A stretch of DNA of 64,000 nucleotides from Yoonia sp. GPGPB17. GTDB taxonomy: Bacteria > Pseudomonadota > Alphaproteobacteria > Rhodobacterales > Rhodobacteraceae. Under the pieces are notes generated by a model. That model saw only the letters and a list, made by a program, of their open reading frames with translations, did not search any database and was not told the DNA's origin. The stretch's first letter is position 1. Every line of letters begins with the position of its first letter. The DNA is taken from contig NZ_JATACI010000002.1 in the NCBI RefSeq assembly GCF_037892195.1, forward strand, positions 3,224,001 through 3,288,000. The letters are read 5' to 3'. Made by a program: the position numbers and the translations under genes. Below are positions 53,069 through 62,247 of the stretch, in pieces.

Positions 53069-53102
53069 AGTGCCCGTCCCTTTGTCCGCGAAAAGACCCG
53101 TT

Positions 53103-53559
53103 TCATGGCAATTCCGCAATCATCTTTGCAATCCTCTTGGCGCGTGTTTCGGCCTGTTTGGCTGTTGTTACGCCATGTAAAAGACCGCGCTGCTTGCCGG
53201 GCGTCAAGCCGTTCCATCGTACGGTCGCTTCGGCCTGACGCAAGGCGAGCAGGACATCGTCGGGTATCTCAACTTGATTGGGGTCGGCTTTGCGCAGGCG
53301 CACGTCAAAGATGTCTCCTGGGGTGATACCAATTTCGTCCAACAGGGATTTGCTAGGCCCAAAGGAAGACACCCTCGATCACAGATGCCTTGGTCAGCGC
53401 GAGGTTGACGGGGTGATCGTTGATTTCGCCTTCGACCCGTTTTGCGCCCTGTGATGCTAAAACTTCCGCCACATCATCAGGCAGCCGTAAAATCGTATAG
53501 ACTGACTTGCCCCATTCCAGCGGCTCCACCTGAGCTTCGAATGACAGATAGTCATCCAT
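53103..53559 (-). pseudogene. DUF1905/YdeI-like protein, frameshifted
   Basis: A protein of about 152 residues in two frames. The first (from 53559) is a DUF1905-like domain (FEAQVEPLEWGKSVYTILRL; GAKRVEGEINDHPVNLAL) and stops after EGVFLWA at a TAG within CTAG (53353-53356). The second frame continues SLLDEIGITPGDIFDVRL and a YdeI/OmdA-type domain (GKQRGLLHGVTTAKQAETRAK) to 53103. The expected junction is WAGKSLLDEIG, so a GGC codon appears replaced by four bases. Function of the family is poorly known. Confidence 0.8.
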
Positions 53560-53565
53560 GTCGAT

Positions 53566-54516
53566 TTAAGCTGGTTCTCGCAAGACACGCGGAACCTTAA
53601 ACTCTACGTTTTCTTCTGCGGTGACGACCATCTCAATTGTGGTATCAAAGCGATCTTTGAATGCATCAATCACTTCAGTGATCAAGATCTCGGGGGCCGA
53701 TGCGCTTACTGTTATGCCCATGGAGGTGATCCCTTCCAGCGCGCGCCAGTCGATATCGGTCGCCCGCTGCACCAGTTGCGCATAATTGCAGCCAGCGCGG
53801 GCGCCAACTTCGACCAGGCGTTTGGAGTTCGACGAGTTGGGCGCACCGACCACCAGCATGGCATCGCATTTCGGCGCCATTGCTTTGACGGCTTCCTGCC
53901 TGTTGGTTGTGGCGTAGCAGATGTCTTCTTTGTGGGGGCCGACAATCTTGGGGAAACGATCGTAGAGTGCGGCAACAATATCGGCGGTATCATCGACAGA
54001 CAGCGTGGTTTGGGTCACGAAAGCAAGGTTATCGGGGTCGCGTACACCAACGGTGGCCACATCCGCGACGGTTTCAACCAAGAGCACTTCGCCCTCAGGC
54101 AGTTGCCCCATCGTGCCCACGGTTTCGGGGTGGCCATCGTGGCCGATCATGATCATTTGCAGGCCGTTGTCGGCATGGCGCTGTGCTTCGATATGAACCT
54201 TGCTGACAAGAGGGCAGGTCGCGTCCACAAAGACCATCTCGCGTTTGGCTGCTGCGGCTGGCACCGATTTTGGCACGCCATGGGCCGAGAAAATCACTGG
54301 CCGATCATCAGGACATTCGTCCAGTTCTTCGACAAACACGGCGCCTTGATCACGCAATGCATCAACAACGAATTTATTGTGCACGATTTCATGACGCACA
54401 TAAACGGGCGCGCCCCATTTCTCTAAGGCCATCTCAACGATCTTGATGGCACGGTCAACACCTGCACAGAACCCACGCGGCGCGGCCAGATAAAGGGTGA
54501 GAGGTGGTTTCGTCAT
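53566..54516 (-). CDS. ispH: 4-hydroxy-3-methylbut-2-enyl diphosphate reductase
   Basis: A 316-residue iron-sulfur enzyme, the last step of the MEP isoprenoid route. The three cluster cysteines are in [22 protein letters not shown] and [10 protein letters not shown]. Substrate residues are in [21 protein letters not shown] and [12 protein letters not shown]. Complete, normal length. It is the first gene of this leftward run on this side, with about 100 bases before it containing no obvious gene. Confidence 0.96.
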   Translation of the reverse strand: MTKPPLTLYLAAPRGFCAGVDRAIKIVEMALEKWGAPVYVRHEIVHNKFVVDALRDQGAVFVEELDECPDDRPVIFSAHGVPKSVPAAAAKREMVFVDATCPLVSKVHIEAQRHADNGLQMIMIGHDGHPETVGTMGQLPEGEVLLVETVADVATVGVRDPDNLAFVTQTTLSVDDTADIVAALYDRFPKIVGPHKEDICYATTNRQEAVKAMAPKCDAMLVVGAPNSSNSKRLVEVGARAGCNYAQLVQRATDIDWRALEGITSMGITVSASAPEILITEVIDAFKDRFDTTIEMVVTAEENVEFKVPRVLREPA

Positions 54517-54619
54517 CTTTTGCTCCGGTTACACCACCAGAGGTAAGGGTTTGGCGCAGGCAGGTCCAGCGCCAGTTGTTGCGACAGATTGAGGCGCGCT
54601 CGGCGCGGGCGCAATCAGA

Positions 54620-55201
54620 TCAGGTTTCCTGCGTGACTTCGTCTTGCTGTTGCTGTGGCTCTGCGCGGGGTTCGCGCGTTGGGCGACCGACGACATCACG
54701 CAACTCATCCAACTCGATAAAGTTGTCAGCCTGACGCCGCAGCTCATCCGCGATCATGGGTGGTTGGCTGCGAATCGTCGAGACGACCGACACACGCACG
54801 CCTTTGCGTTGCAGGGCCTCGACCAGTGGCCGGAAATCGCCGTCGCCCGAGAATAATACCACGTGATCAACATGTGGCGCGAGTTCCATGGCATCGACCG
54901 TCAGTTCGATGTCCATATTGCCCTTCACCTTACGGCGACCCATGCTGTCTGTGTATTCTTTGGCAGGCTTCGTGACCATCGTGAAGCCGTTGTAGTTCAA
55001 CCAATCGACCAGCGGACGAATCGGTGAGTACTCGTCGTTTTCAAGCAAGGCAGTGTAATAGAATGCTCGAAGCATCTTTCCGCGACGCATAAATTCCTGC
55101 CGCAGGAGTTTGTAGTCGATGTCAAAGCCGAGCGACTTGGCCGCTGCATATAGGTTTGATCCATCGATGAAGAGCGCCAATCGCTCGTCCCGATAAAACA
55201 T
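54620..55201 (-). CDS. NYN domain protein (LabA/DUF88 type)
   Basis: A 193-residue protein with a PIN-like NYN nuclease fold. The acidic residues are in LALFIDGSNLYAAAKSLGF, VKGNMDIELTVDAM and VVLFSGDGDFRPLVEAL, a full set for metal binding. A glutamine- and glutamate-rich tail follows. NYN proteins are thought to cut structured RNA; the target is unknown. I used ATG 55201 (MFYRDERLALFID). It is divergent from folK. Confidence 0.9.
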   Translation of the reverse strand: MFYRDERLALFIDGSNLYAAAKSLGFDIDYKLLRQEFMRRGKMLRAFYYTALLENDEYSPIRPLVDWLNYNGFTMVTKPAKEYTDSMGRRKVKGNMDIELTVDAMELAPHVDHVVLFSGDGDFRPLVEALQRKGVRVSVVSTIRSQPPMIADELRRQADNFIELDELRDVVGRPTREPRAEPQQQQDEVTQET

Positions 55202-55305
55202 GGGTCGTCCTTCCAAATATGGTCTTGCCAGTAATTTGCGTTCGTGAGTGATATGAAGCTGCAAGACTGAAAGTGATGTAAAGGTTTTCAAGCTTGAGAC
55301 AAGAG

Positions 55306-55899
55306 ATGAATGTACCTCAATTCGGCCAACTCGCGCTTATCGCCCTTGGCAGCAACGAAAATTCAGTTTGGGGTGACGCAAGGGAAACTGTACAAAAGGC
55401 TATGCTTTTGGCCGCCGCAATTGCCCCATCGGCAGCGCGCGCGAGCGGACTATTTGCCACACCTGCGTTTCCGGTGGGCGCTGGCCCGGACTATGTGAAC
55501 GCCGCAATGGCGATCGAGACAACGCTTTCTGCCCGGGATCTGTTGGGTGCGTTGCATGATATCGAGGCGCAAGCTGGGCGCAAACGCGCGCAGCGTTGGG
55601 GCCAGCGCACGCTTGATCTGGACCTGATTGCGCTTGGCGATGTCGTGATGCCCGACGTCACCGAACATCAAAAGTGGCGCGACCTGTCGTTGTCTGATCA
55701 GCAACGCATGACCCCCCAAGAGCTGATCCTGCCACATCCCCGCCTTCAGGATCGTGCCTTTGTGTTAGTACCGCTATTGGATGTTGCACCAGACTGGCAA
55801 CATCCGCTTCTCCGCCGCAGCATTGCACAATTCTGCGCAGATATACCCGTTGATCTGCGTGCTGAGGTGACCCGAATAAGTGATCCGACGACCCTTTAG
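55306..55899 (+). CDS. folK: 2-amino-4-hydroxy-6-hydroxymethyldihydropteridine pyrophosphokinase
   Basis: A 197-residue enzyme of folate biosynthesis. It has the start LIALGSNENSVWGDARE, the FPVGAGPDYVNAAMAIET strand, the catalytic RWGQRTLDLDLIALGD and the HPRLQDRAFVLVPLLDVAP segment. The ATP-magnesium aspartates DLDLD are present. It precedes rpoZ and rel in the order usual for Rhodobacterales. ATG 55306 lies just after AGACAAGAG. Confidence 0.94.
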   Translation: MNVPQFGQLALIALGSNENSVWGDARETVQKAMLLAAAIAPSAARASGLFATPAFPVGAGPDYVNAAMAIETTLSARDLLGALHDIEAQAGRKRAQRWGQRTLDLDLIALGDVVMPDVTEHQKWRDLSLSDQQRMTPQELILPHPRLQDRAFVLVPLLDVAPDWQHPLLRRSIAQFCADIPVDLRAEVTRISDPTTL

Positions 55900-55998
55900 A
55901 AAACTGCACATCCGCGCGTCTCAAGCCCTTGTCAATCTGGCTTGAAGCCTCTAAGTAAGCGGCTTCTTATGCCCCTATGACCCGACTGGAGTACGCCA

Positions 55999-56352
55999 AT
56001 GGCCCGCGTCACCGTAGAAGATTGCGTCGATAAAGTTCCAAACCGTTTTGAGCTTGTGATGCTCGCGGCACATCGTGCCCGCGAAATATCCTCTGGCGCG
56101 CCGATCACAGTGAACCGTGACAATGACAAGAATCCGGTCGTTTCGCTGCGTGAGATCGCTGAAGAAACGCAGCAGGCCGCTGATCTGCGCGAGCGCATGA
56201 TCGAAGCGAACCAGACGCAGATTGAAGTGGATGAGCCGGAAGAGGACAGCATGTCCCTTCTGATGGGTGCTGAGACCGACAAGCCAGCTGAAGATGATAT
56301 GTCAGAAGAGAAATTGCTGCGCGCATTGATGGATGCGCAAGGGCAGCGTTAA
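55999..56352 (+). CDS. rpoZ: RNA polymerase omega subunit
   Basis: A 117-residue protein with the omega pattern: [21 protein letters not shown], then [12 protein letters not shown] and [11 protein letters not shown]. The alphaproteobacterial acidic C-terminal tail is present. Omega helps assemble the beta-prime subunit and takes part in the ppGpp response, which suits its place directly before the rel gene. Confidence 0.96.
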   Translation: MARVTVEDCVDKVPNRFELVMLAAHRAREISSGAPITVNRDNDKNPVVSLREIAEETQQAADLRERMIEANQTQIEVDEPEEDSMSLLMGAETDKPAEDDMSEEKLLRALMDAQGQR

Positions 56353-56392
56353 GGCCGCTCTACCGGCCTTACATGGATAGGCGCGGGACCAG

Positions 56393-58543
56393 ATGACGAC
56401 AGCTGATGATCTGATTGCACTGGTCCGCACCTACAACCCCAATTCCAATCAGGCGCTGTTGCGCGATGCTTTTGCCTTTGGTGCTGAAATGCACGAGGGG
56501 CAATTTCGCCATTCTGGTGAACCCTATTTCACCCACCCTGTCGCCGTCGCCAGCATTCTGGCCGAACAGCAGATGGATGATGCGACCCTTGTCACCGCTT
56601 TGCTGCATGACACGATTGAAGACACTAAGGCGTCCTTTGCTGCTGTCGAAGAACGATTTGGCCGTGAAATCGCCGAGCTGGTGGATGGCGTAACCAAGCT
56701 GACAAATTTGCAGCTGACCTCGACACAAACCAAGCAGGCCGAGAATTTTCGCAAACTGTTCATGGCCACATCACGGGATTTGCGCGTGACCTTGGTCAAA
56801 CTCGCCGATCGTTTGCACAATATGCGGACGATCAAATCCATGCGCCCCGAAAAACAGGCCCAAAAGGCCCGTGAGACGATGGATATCTTTGCGCCGCTCG
56901 CGGGCCGCATGGGTATGCAATGGATGCGGGAAGAGCTTGAGGACCTGTCTTTCCGTGTACTCAACCCGGAGGGCCGGAATTCGATCATCCGCCGCTTTAT
57001 CACGCTCCAACGCGAAACTGGTGACGTGATCCAGAAGATCACGGCCGATATGCGCGTTGAAATGGAGAAGGCCGGTATCACAGCCGACGTCGTCGGTCGC
57101 GCGAAAAAACCCTATTCGATCTGGCGTAAAATGCAGGAAAAAGAACAGGGTTTCAGCCGTCTTGCAGATATCTACGGCTTCCGCATCATTGTCGCGACAG
57201 AGGCTGATTGCTATCGGGTGCTCGGGGCGATTCATCAGCGCTGGCGCGCAGTGCCGGGGCGATTCAAAGACTACATCAGCCAGCCTAAGTCCAACGGCTA
57301 TCGCTCGATCCACACAACCGTGTCCGGTCGCGACGGCAAACAAGTTGAGGTGCAGATCCGGACCCGCGAAATGCACGAGGTAGCTGAAACAGGTGTAGCG
57401 GCGCATTGGTCTTACAAGAATGGCGAGCGGGTCGAGAACCGCTTTGCCGTCGACCCGGTGAAATGGATTTCGTCGCTGACCGAACGGCTGGACGAAGATC
57501 AGGACCACGATGAATTCCTCGAAGCCGTCAAGCTTGAGATGTATCTGGATCAGGTGTTCTGCTTCACCCCCAAGGGCGATGTGATCAAACTGCCGCGCGG
57601 GGCGACACCGATTGATTTTGCTTATGCGATCCACACGCGAATTGGGTCTGCTTGTGTGGGGGCAAAGGTTGATGGGCTGCGTGTGCCGCTTTGGACCCGT
57701 CTCAAGAATGGTCAATCGGTTGAGGTTATTACGGCTGAGGGTCAGACACCTCAGGCCACTTGGATCGACATTGCCGTCACCGGTCGCGCCAAGACGGCGA
57801 TCCGCAGATCCTTGCGTGAAGAGGACCGCGAGCGGTTTGTCCGGCTTGGGCGGGAGTTGGCGCGTGTCGCATTCGAGAATGTCGGCAAAAAAAGTACCGA
57901 AAAGGCGCTGGGCACAGCGGCCAAGGCACTGGCGATCGATGGTGTAGATGAACTGCTTGCCCGTCTTGGCAGCGCCGAGATTACCGGGCGCAAGGTCGTG
58001 ACGGCCATTTATCCTGAGCTTGAGCACGCGCAAGGCGAAGAGATCGATCAGGGCCGTGCAGTCGTCGGTTTGGCGCCTGATCAGGTGCAGCAGCGTGGGG
58101 CCTGCTGCCAACCGGTACCGGGGGAGCGCATACTCGGCATCGCATTTCGCGGCCAAGGTGTTGTGGTCCATGCCATCGATTGCGCGGCGTTGGCCGACTA
58201 TGAGGATCAGCCAGAGCGCTGGATCGATCTGCATTGGCAAGAGGGCACGCATGGCGCCGTGAATACTGTCACCTTTGACGCTACGATTGCGAATGATTCT
58301 GGCGTATTGGGACGTATTTGCACATTAATTGGCGAACAGAACGCCAATATCTCTGACCTCAAATTCATTGACCGGAAACCAGACTATTTTAGATTATTGA
58401 TTGACGTAGATCTGCGCGACGCGGAGCATTTGCACCGCATTCAGACCGCGCTTGAGGCAGAAAGCAATGTGTCGTCGATTGTGCGGCACAAAGATCCGGG
58501 GCTTTCGGCTCTGGGCGCGGGGACACCTCGCAGGGAAGGATGA
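56393..58543 (+). CDS. bifunctional (p)ppGpp synthetase/hydrolase (Rel/SpoT)
   Basis: A 716-residue long RSH protein. The HD hydrolase domain has RHSGEPYFTHPVAVASIL and the HD pair in ALLHDTIEDT. The synthetase domain has RIIVATEADCYRVLGAIH and KSNGYRSIHTTVSG. The TGS domain follows (FCFTPKGDVIKLPRGATPID), then a conserved zinc-finger-like region with RGACCQPVPGERI, and a C-terminal ACT domain (ANISDLKFIDRKPD). Both activities look intact, as expected for the single RSH of alphaproteobacteria. Confidence 0.96.
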   Translation: MTTADDLIALVRTYNPNSNQALLRDAFAFGAEMHEGQFRHSGEPYFTHPVAVASILAEQQMDDATLVTALLHDTIEDTKASFAAVEERFGREIAELVDGVTKLTNLQLTSTQTKQAENFRKLFMATSRDLRVTLVKLADRLHNMRTIKSMRPEKQAQKARETMDIFAPLAGRMGMQWMREELEDLSFRVLNPEGRNSIIRRFITLQRETGDVIQKITADMRVEMEKAGITADVVGRAKKPYSIWRKMQEKEQGFSRLADIYGFRIIVATEADCYRVLGAIHQRWRAVPGRFKDYISQPKSNGYRSIHTTVSGRDGKQVEVQIRTREMHEVAETGVAAHWSYKNGERVENRFAVDPVKWISSLTERLDEDQDHDEFLEAVKLEMYLDQVFCFTPKGDVIKLPRGATPIDFAYAIHTRIGSACVGAKVDGLRVPLWTRLKNGQSVEVITAEGQTPQATWIDIAVTGRAKTAIRRSLREEDRERFVRLGRELARVAFENVGKKSTEKALGTAAKALAIDGVDELLARLGSAEITGRKVVTAIYPELEHAQGEEIDQGRAVVGLAPDQVQQRGACCQPVPGERILGIAFRGQGVVVHAIDCAALADYEDQPERWIDLHWQEGTHGAVNTVTFDATIANDSGVLGRICTLIGEQNANISDLKFIDRKPDYFRLLIDVDLRDAEHLHRIQTALEAESNVSSIVRHKDPGLSALGAGTPRREG

Positions 58544-58549
58544 TGAGTA

Positions 58550-59197
58550 TTGGTCTTCAAACGCAGGGATAGACGCGCGATCTGGCAGGTCGTGTTGGAT
58601 TTCTTCTATCCCCGCGGTGGCTGGACCCGTGCCTTTGAGTACGTCAAACACCGTGTGCGGCGGCTGCCAGATACACCGCAAAAGATCAGCCGCGGCATCT
58701 GGGCGGGCGTGTTCATCTGTTTCACACCGCTTTTTGGTCTGCACTTTGTGTTTGCGGCCATCGTCGCACGCCTCATGCGGGGTAATATCCTTGCGGCTCT
58801 GATGGCAACATTTTTTGGCAATCCGCTGACTTTCCCTGCGATTGGCTACCTGTCGATCAGTTTGGGGTCATGGATGCTGGGCCTTCCGCCCGGGCGCAAT
58901 GATCACCTTGGTCAGAAATTCGCCGATGCCAGTTATGATCTGTGGAACAACATCGTTGCGATCTTTACGCCGGACCGGATCAATTGGCGTGGTTTGCAGG
59001 TGTTTTATGACGATGTTTTCTTTCCCTACCTTGTCGGCGGGATCATTCCGGGCCTGATCATTGCGACCATTGCTTATTATTTGTCAGTGCCCGTCATCGG
59101 TGCTTATCAAAAGCGCCGTAAAAAAGCATTGCTGGCAAAGCTTGACCAGTTGAAGAAAAAGACATCACCTAGCGATGAGGTTAATCGCTCGAGCTAA
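58550..59197 (+). CDS. DUF2062 membrane protein
   Basis: A 215-residue protein with the DUF2062 pattern: GIWAGVFICFTPLFGLHFVFAA and LMATFFGNPLTFPAIGYLSISLG, about three membrane helices, and a basic C-terminal tail. It begins with TTG at 58550 six bases after the rel stop, preceded by GGGAAGGA. The family is of unknown function but is constantly found between rel and pdxJ in these bacteria. Confidence 0.87.
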   Translation: MVFKRRDRRAIWQVVLDFFYPRGGWTRAFEYVKHRVRRLPDTPQKISRGIWAGVFICFTPLFGLHFVFAAIVARLMRGNILAALMATFFGNPLTFPAIGYLSISLGSWMLGLPPGRNDHLGQKFADASYDLWNNIVAIFTPDRINWRGLQVFYDDVFFPYLVGGIIPGLIIATIAYYLSVPVIGAYQKRRKKALLAKLDQLKKKTSPSDEVNRSS

Positions 59198-59218
59198 GGT
59201 ATTGAAGGACTACCGAAG

Positions 59219-59963
59219 ATGACACAGAGACTGCGCCTTGGCGTGAACATCGACCACGTCGCGACTGTAAGGAATGCGCGCGGTGGTACAGTGCCCGATC
59301 CGATCCGCGCGGCCGTCATTGCAGAGGAAGCTGGCGCTGATGGCATCACCGCCCATCTGCGCGAAGATCGCAGACATATCTCGGACGTTGATATCGAAGG
59401 TTTGATGGCTGCCCTGAAAGGCCCGCTGAACTTTGAGATGGCAGCGACTGAAGAAATGCAAGCCATTGCTCTTAGGCATAAACCACATGCGGTTTGTATC
59501 GTGCCAGAGAAACGTGAGGAACGCACCACCGAAGGCGGACTTGAGGTGGCCCGCGAGGAAAACGCCTTGGCGCACTACATCGCACCATTGCGCGATGCGG
59601 GATGCCGTGTGTCGATCTTCATTGCTGCCGACCAGCGCCAGATCGAAGCGGCACACCGGATCGGGGCGGAAGTGATCGAACTGCATACGGGGGCTTATTG
59701 CGACGCGCATGCTGAAGGCCGCTTTGACATGCGGGATGAGGAACTGCGCAAGCTGACCGACATGGCCGCGTTTGCGGATGATCTGGGACTTGAAGTCCAT
59801 GCCGGGCATGGGTTGACATATGATTGCGTCAGACCGATTGCAGCGCTGCCACAGGTGGTCGAGCTCAATATTGGCCATTTCATCATTGGCGAGGCGATTT
59901 TTCGCGGGCTCGCGCTTAGCCATTGAAGAAATGCGGCATATCATGGATGAGGCCCGCAAATGA
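59219..59963 (+). pseudogene. pdxJ: pyridoxine 5'-phosphate synthase PdxJ, frameshifted at its end
   Basis: PdxJ closes the pyridoxine ring in vitamin B6 synthesis. The barrel is intact: [47 protein letters not shown] and [12 protein letters not shown], up to [11 protein letters not shown]. The frame then ends after LSH. In the other frame the usual final helix follows as [13 protein letters not shown], with a stop at 59961-59963 that overlaps the next ATG by four bases. The shift is at CTTAG (59915-59919), net one extra base. The main active-site residues precede the break. Confidence 0.9.
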
Positions 59964-60274
59964 TCAAGCATATCGTTTTGCTTGATCTTGATCCTGATTA
60001 CAATCCGGCGGAATTGACCGCGATCATGGAAGGCCTTGATGACCTGCGTCATAGGCTTGATGGTTTTCAGGTGCTCGAACACGGTCCCAACAAAGACTTT
60101 GAAGGCATGTCAACGGACTGCACATACGCCTTTATCTGTCACTTTGCTGATGAAGACACGTCACGGAGGTATATCCTCAATCCAGAACACAATGAGCTTG
60201 GTCAGCGTTTGGTGAGAATCTGTCGCGGTGGCGTCAACGGTATTTCCGTGATCGATATGGCTGTCACCTCATGA
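59960..60274 (+). CDS. Dabb-domain (stress-responsive A/B barrel) protein
   Basis: A 104-residue protein with the Dabb pattern: [18 protein letters not shown] at the start, [19 protein letters not shown] in the middle and the [12 protein letters not shown] segment. These small dimeric barrels have varied or unknown roles. Its ATG overlaps the restored pdxJ stop, and its own end overlaps acpS by four bases, so it is embedded in the operon. Confidence 0.85.
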   Translation: MIKHIVLLDLDPDYNPAELTAIMEGLDDLRHRLDGFQVLEHGPNKDFEGMSTDCTYAFICHFADEDTSRRYILNPEHNELGQRLVRICRGGVNGISVIDMAVTS

Positions 60275-60672
60275 TCCTTGGTGTCGGCACAGATCTGGCA
60301 AATATCGAACGGATAGCCGGAACGCTTGATCGGTTCGGCGATCGTTTTCGCAATCGTGTCTTTACCGATATCGAACAGCGCAAAGCCGAGCGGCGCAAAG
60401 ACGTCGCCGGGACCTACGCCAAACGCTGGGCCGCCAAAGAGGCGTGCTCTAAAGCGCTGGGCACCGGCCTGCGGATGGGCATTTCGTGGAAGGACATGGC
60501 CGTGTCCAATCTGCGCACGGGCCAACCAGTGATGGCGGTTACTGGATGGGCCAAAGAACGGCTGGATCAAATGACCCCACCGGGGCATGAGGCCATTATT
60601 CACGTGACTTTGACCGATGATCACCCTTGGGCACAGGCCTTTGTGGTCATCGAAGCGCGGCCCATCGCTTGA
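60271..60672 (+). CDS. acpS: holo-[acyl-carrier-protein] synthase
   Basis: A 133-residue enzyme that attaches phosphopantetheine to acyl carrier protein. The magnesium aspartate is in [14 protein letters not shown], and the conserved [12 protein letters not shown] and [18 protein letters not shown] blocks are complete. It overlaps the Dabb gene by four bases and is followed by lepB 52 bases later, in the common order acpS-lepB-rnc-era. Confidence 0.95.
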   Translation: MILGVGTDLANIERIAGTLDRFGDRFRNRVFTDIEQRKAERRKDVAGTYAKRWAAKEACSKALGTGLRMGISWKDMAVSNLRTGQPVMAVTGWAKERLDQMTPPGHEAIIHVTLTDDHPWAQAFVVIEARPIA

Positions 60673-60724
60673 CAGCATCAGCCCACACCCTCATGTAGCC
60701 TCAAACCACATCAAGGATCAGGCA

Positions 60725-61570
60725 ATGGCCGAAAAAGCTGAGAACACAGGATTTGTTGCCTGGCTCGTCGAAACCGTGAAAACGGTGTTCTGGGCGCTGG
60801 TCATTGCAGGGATTTTCCGCACGGTCTTCTTTCAGCCATTCTGGATTCCGTCCGGATCAATGAAGGACACGCTTCTGATCGGTGATTTCTTGTTCGTCAA
60901 CAAAATGGCTTACGGGTATTCCTACGCATCTTGCCCATCGATCCGCATCCAGCGGCTTGGTATTGATATTGGCGCCGATGATTTTTGTGGCTTCATTGAA
61001 GACCGCGAAGATCGTATTTTTGGGGCCGACCCGGAGCGCGGCGATATCGTTGTGTTCCGCCATCCCGTCGACGGGCGCGATTTTATCAAACGTCTGATCG
61101 GCGTCCCTGGTGACCGCATTCAGATGATTGACGGTGTGCTGCAGATCAACGACGAACCCGTGCAGGTCGAGGCTGCTGGAACCTTCAATGAAATCATGGA
61201 ACCGCAAGGCCCGCTTGGTTTGCGCCCGCAGTGCGCCAATGGTGCTGTTGGATTTGGGGCGGTGTGCGAGAAACAGCGGTTCATTGAAATACTGCCAAAT
61301 GGGGTCAGCCACGCAATCCTTGATATCGCGCCGCGGCCCACGGACAACACCGGTGTCTTCACCGTACCTGAAGGTCAGTTTTTCTTCATGGGTGACAACC
61401 GTGACAACTCTACCGATAGTCGTGTTGCGCAAGCGGCCCGTGGCGTGGGTTTTGTCGAACGCAAGGATATCGTTGGCAGGGCGGACCGCGTGATGTTCTC
61501 ATCTGCAGGCAGGTCCATGTTCGCCTTCTGGACATGGCGGTCTGATCGTTTCTTCAAGGCGCTCGATTGA
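60725..61570 (+). CDS. lepB: signal peptidase I
   Basis: A 281-residue membrane peptidase. One N-terminal helix ([16 protein letters not shown]) is followed by the catalytic serine 45 in [11 protein letters not shown] and the catalytic lysine in [16 protein letters not shown]. The C-terminal [12 protein letters not shown] box is complete. It cleaves signal peptides on the outer face of the inner membrane. ATG 60725 was chosen because the longer open frame runs into acpS. Confidence 0.95.
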   Translation: MAEKAENTGFVAWLVETVKTVFWALVIAGIFRTVFFQPFWIPSGSMKDTLLIGDFLFVNKMAYGYSYASCPSIRIQRLGIDIGADDFCGFIEDREDRIFGADPERGDIVVFRHPVDGRDFIKRLIGVPGDRIQMIDGVLQINDEPVQVEAAGTFNEIMEPQGPLGLRPQCANGAVGFGAVCEKQRFIEILPNGVSHAILDIAPRPTDNTGVFTVPEGQFFFMGDNRDNSTDSRVAQAARGVGFVERKDIVGRADRVMFSSAGRSMFAFWTWRSDRFFKALD

Positions 61571-62247
61571 AGCTCTCAGCAGAACTCAACGCCTTTTCCC
61601 AAAGGCTGGGGCATAGTTTTGCTAAGCCCGAGGTCTTGATCCGCGCGGTCACGCATTCTTCGATTGTCAGCCCGCACCGTGACGACAATCAGCGGCTCGA
61701 ATTTTTGGGTGATCGCGTTTTGGGGCTGGTGATGGCGGAAGCCTTGCTCGCGGCCGATCCGTCCGCTCCTGAAGGTCTACTTGCTCCTCGCTACAACGCT
61801 CTTGTGCGCCGTGAGGCTTGCGCGGATGTCGCCCGTCAAATTGATTTGGGGGCTGTTCTCAAGCTTGGCCGCTCTGAGATGAAGTCGGGCGGTCGTCGCA
61901 AAGAGGCTTTGCTGGCGGATGCGATGGAGGCTGTGATTGCGGCGGTCTATCAAGACGGTGGTTTTGATGCCGCCCGCGCGGCGATCCTGCGCTTGTGGGG
62001 CGACCGTATTCACAATGTTGCCGCTGATGCACGTGACGCCAAGACAGCGCTGCAGGAATGGGCACAGGCGCGGGGCGAAGTTCCGCCACAATACGTAGAG
62101 GTGGCGCGCACTGGACCTGATCACCAGCCAGTGTTTACGATTGAGGTGCGTTTGGCCTCGGGCCTGTCCGAGAAAGCCACGGCGGGTTCCAAACGGCATG
62201 CTGAACAGGCTGCGGCTGCGGCCCTCTTAGAGAAAGTCGACACATGA
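61567..62247 (+). CDS. rnc: ribonuclease III
   Basis: A 226-residue enzyme that cuts double-stranded RNA. The catalytic signature is [18 protein letters not shown], the second acidic site is [18 protein letters not shown], and a C-terminal double-stranded RNA-binding domain follows ([29 protein letters not shown]). The start is TTG at 61567, overlapping the lepB stop. It overlaps era by four bases. Confidence 0.94.
   Translation: MKLSAELNAFSQRLGHSFAKPEVLIRAVTHSSIVSPHRDDNQRLEFLGDRVLGLVMAEALLAADPSAPEGLLAPRYNALVRREACADVARQIDLGAVLKLGRSEMKSGGRRKEALLADAMEAVIAAVYQDGGFDAARAAILRLWGDRIHNVAADARDAKTALQEWAQARGEVPPQYVEVARTGPDHQPVFTIEVRLASGLSEKATAGSKRHAEQAAAAALLEKVDT

Noticed and set aside
56771..58252. 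Long antisense open frame of 493 codons opposite rel
   Set aside because: It lies wholly within the intact rel gene on the other strand, has no family pattern and reflects high GC codon bias.
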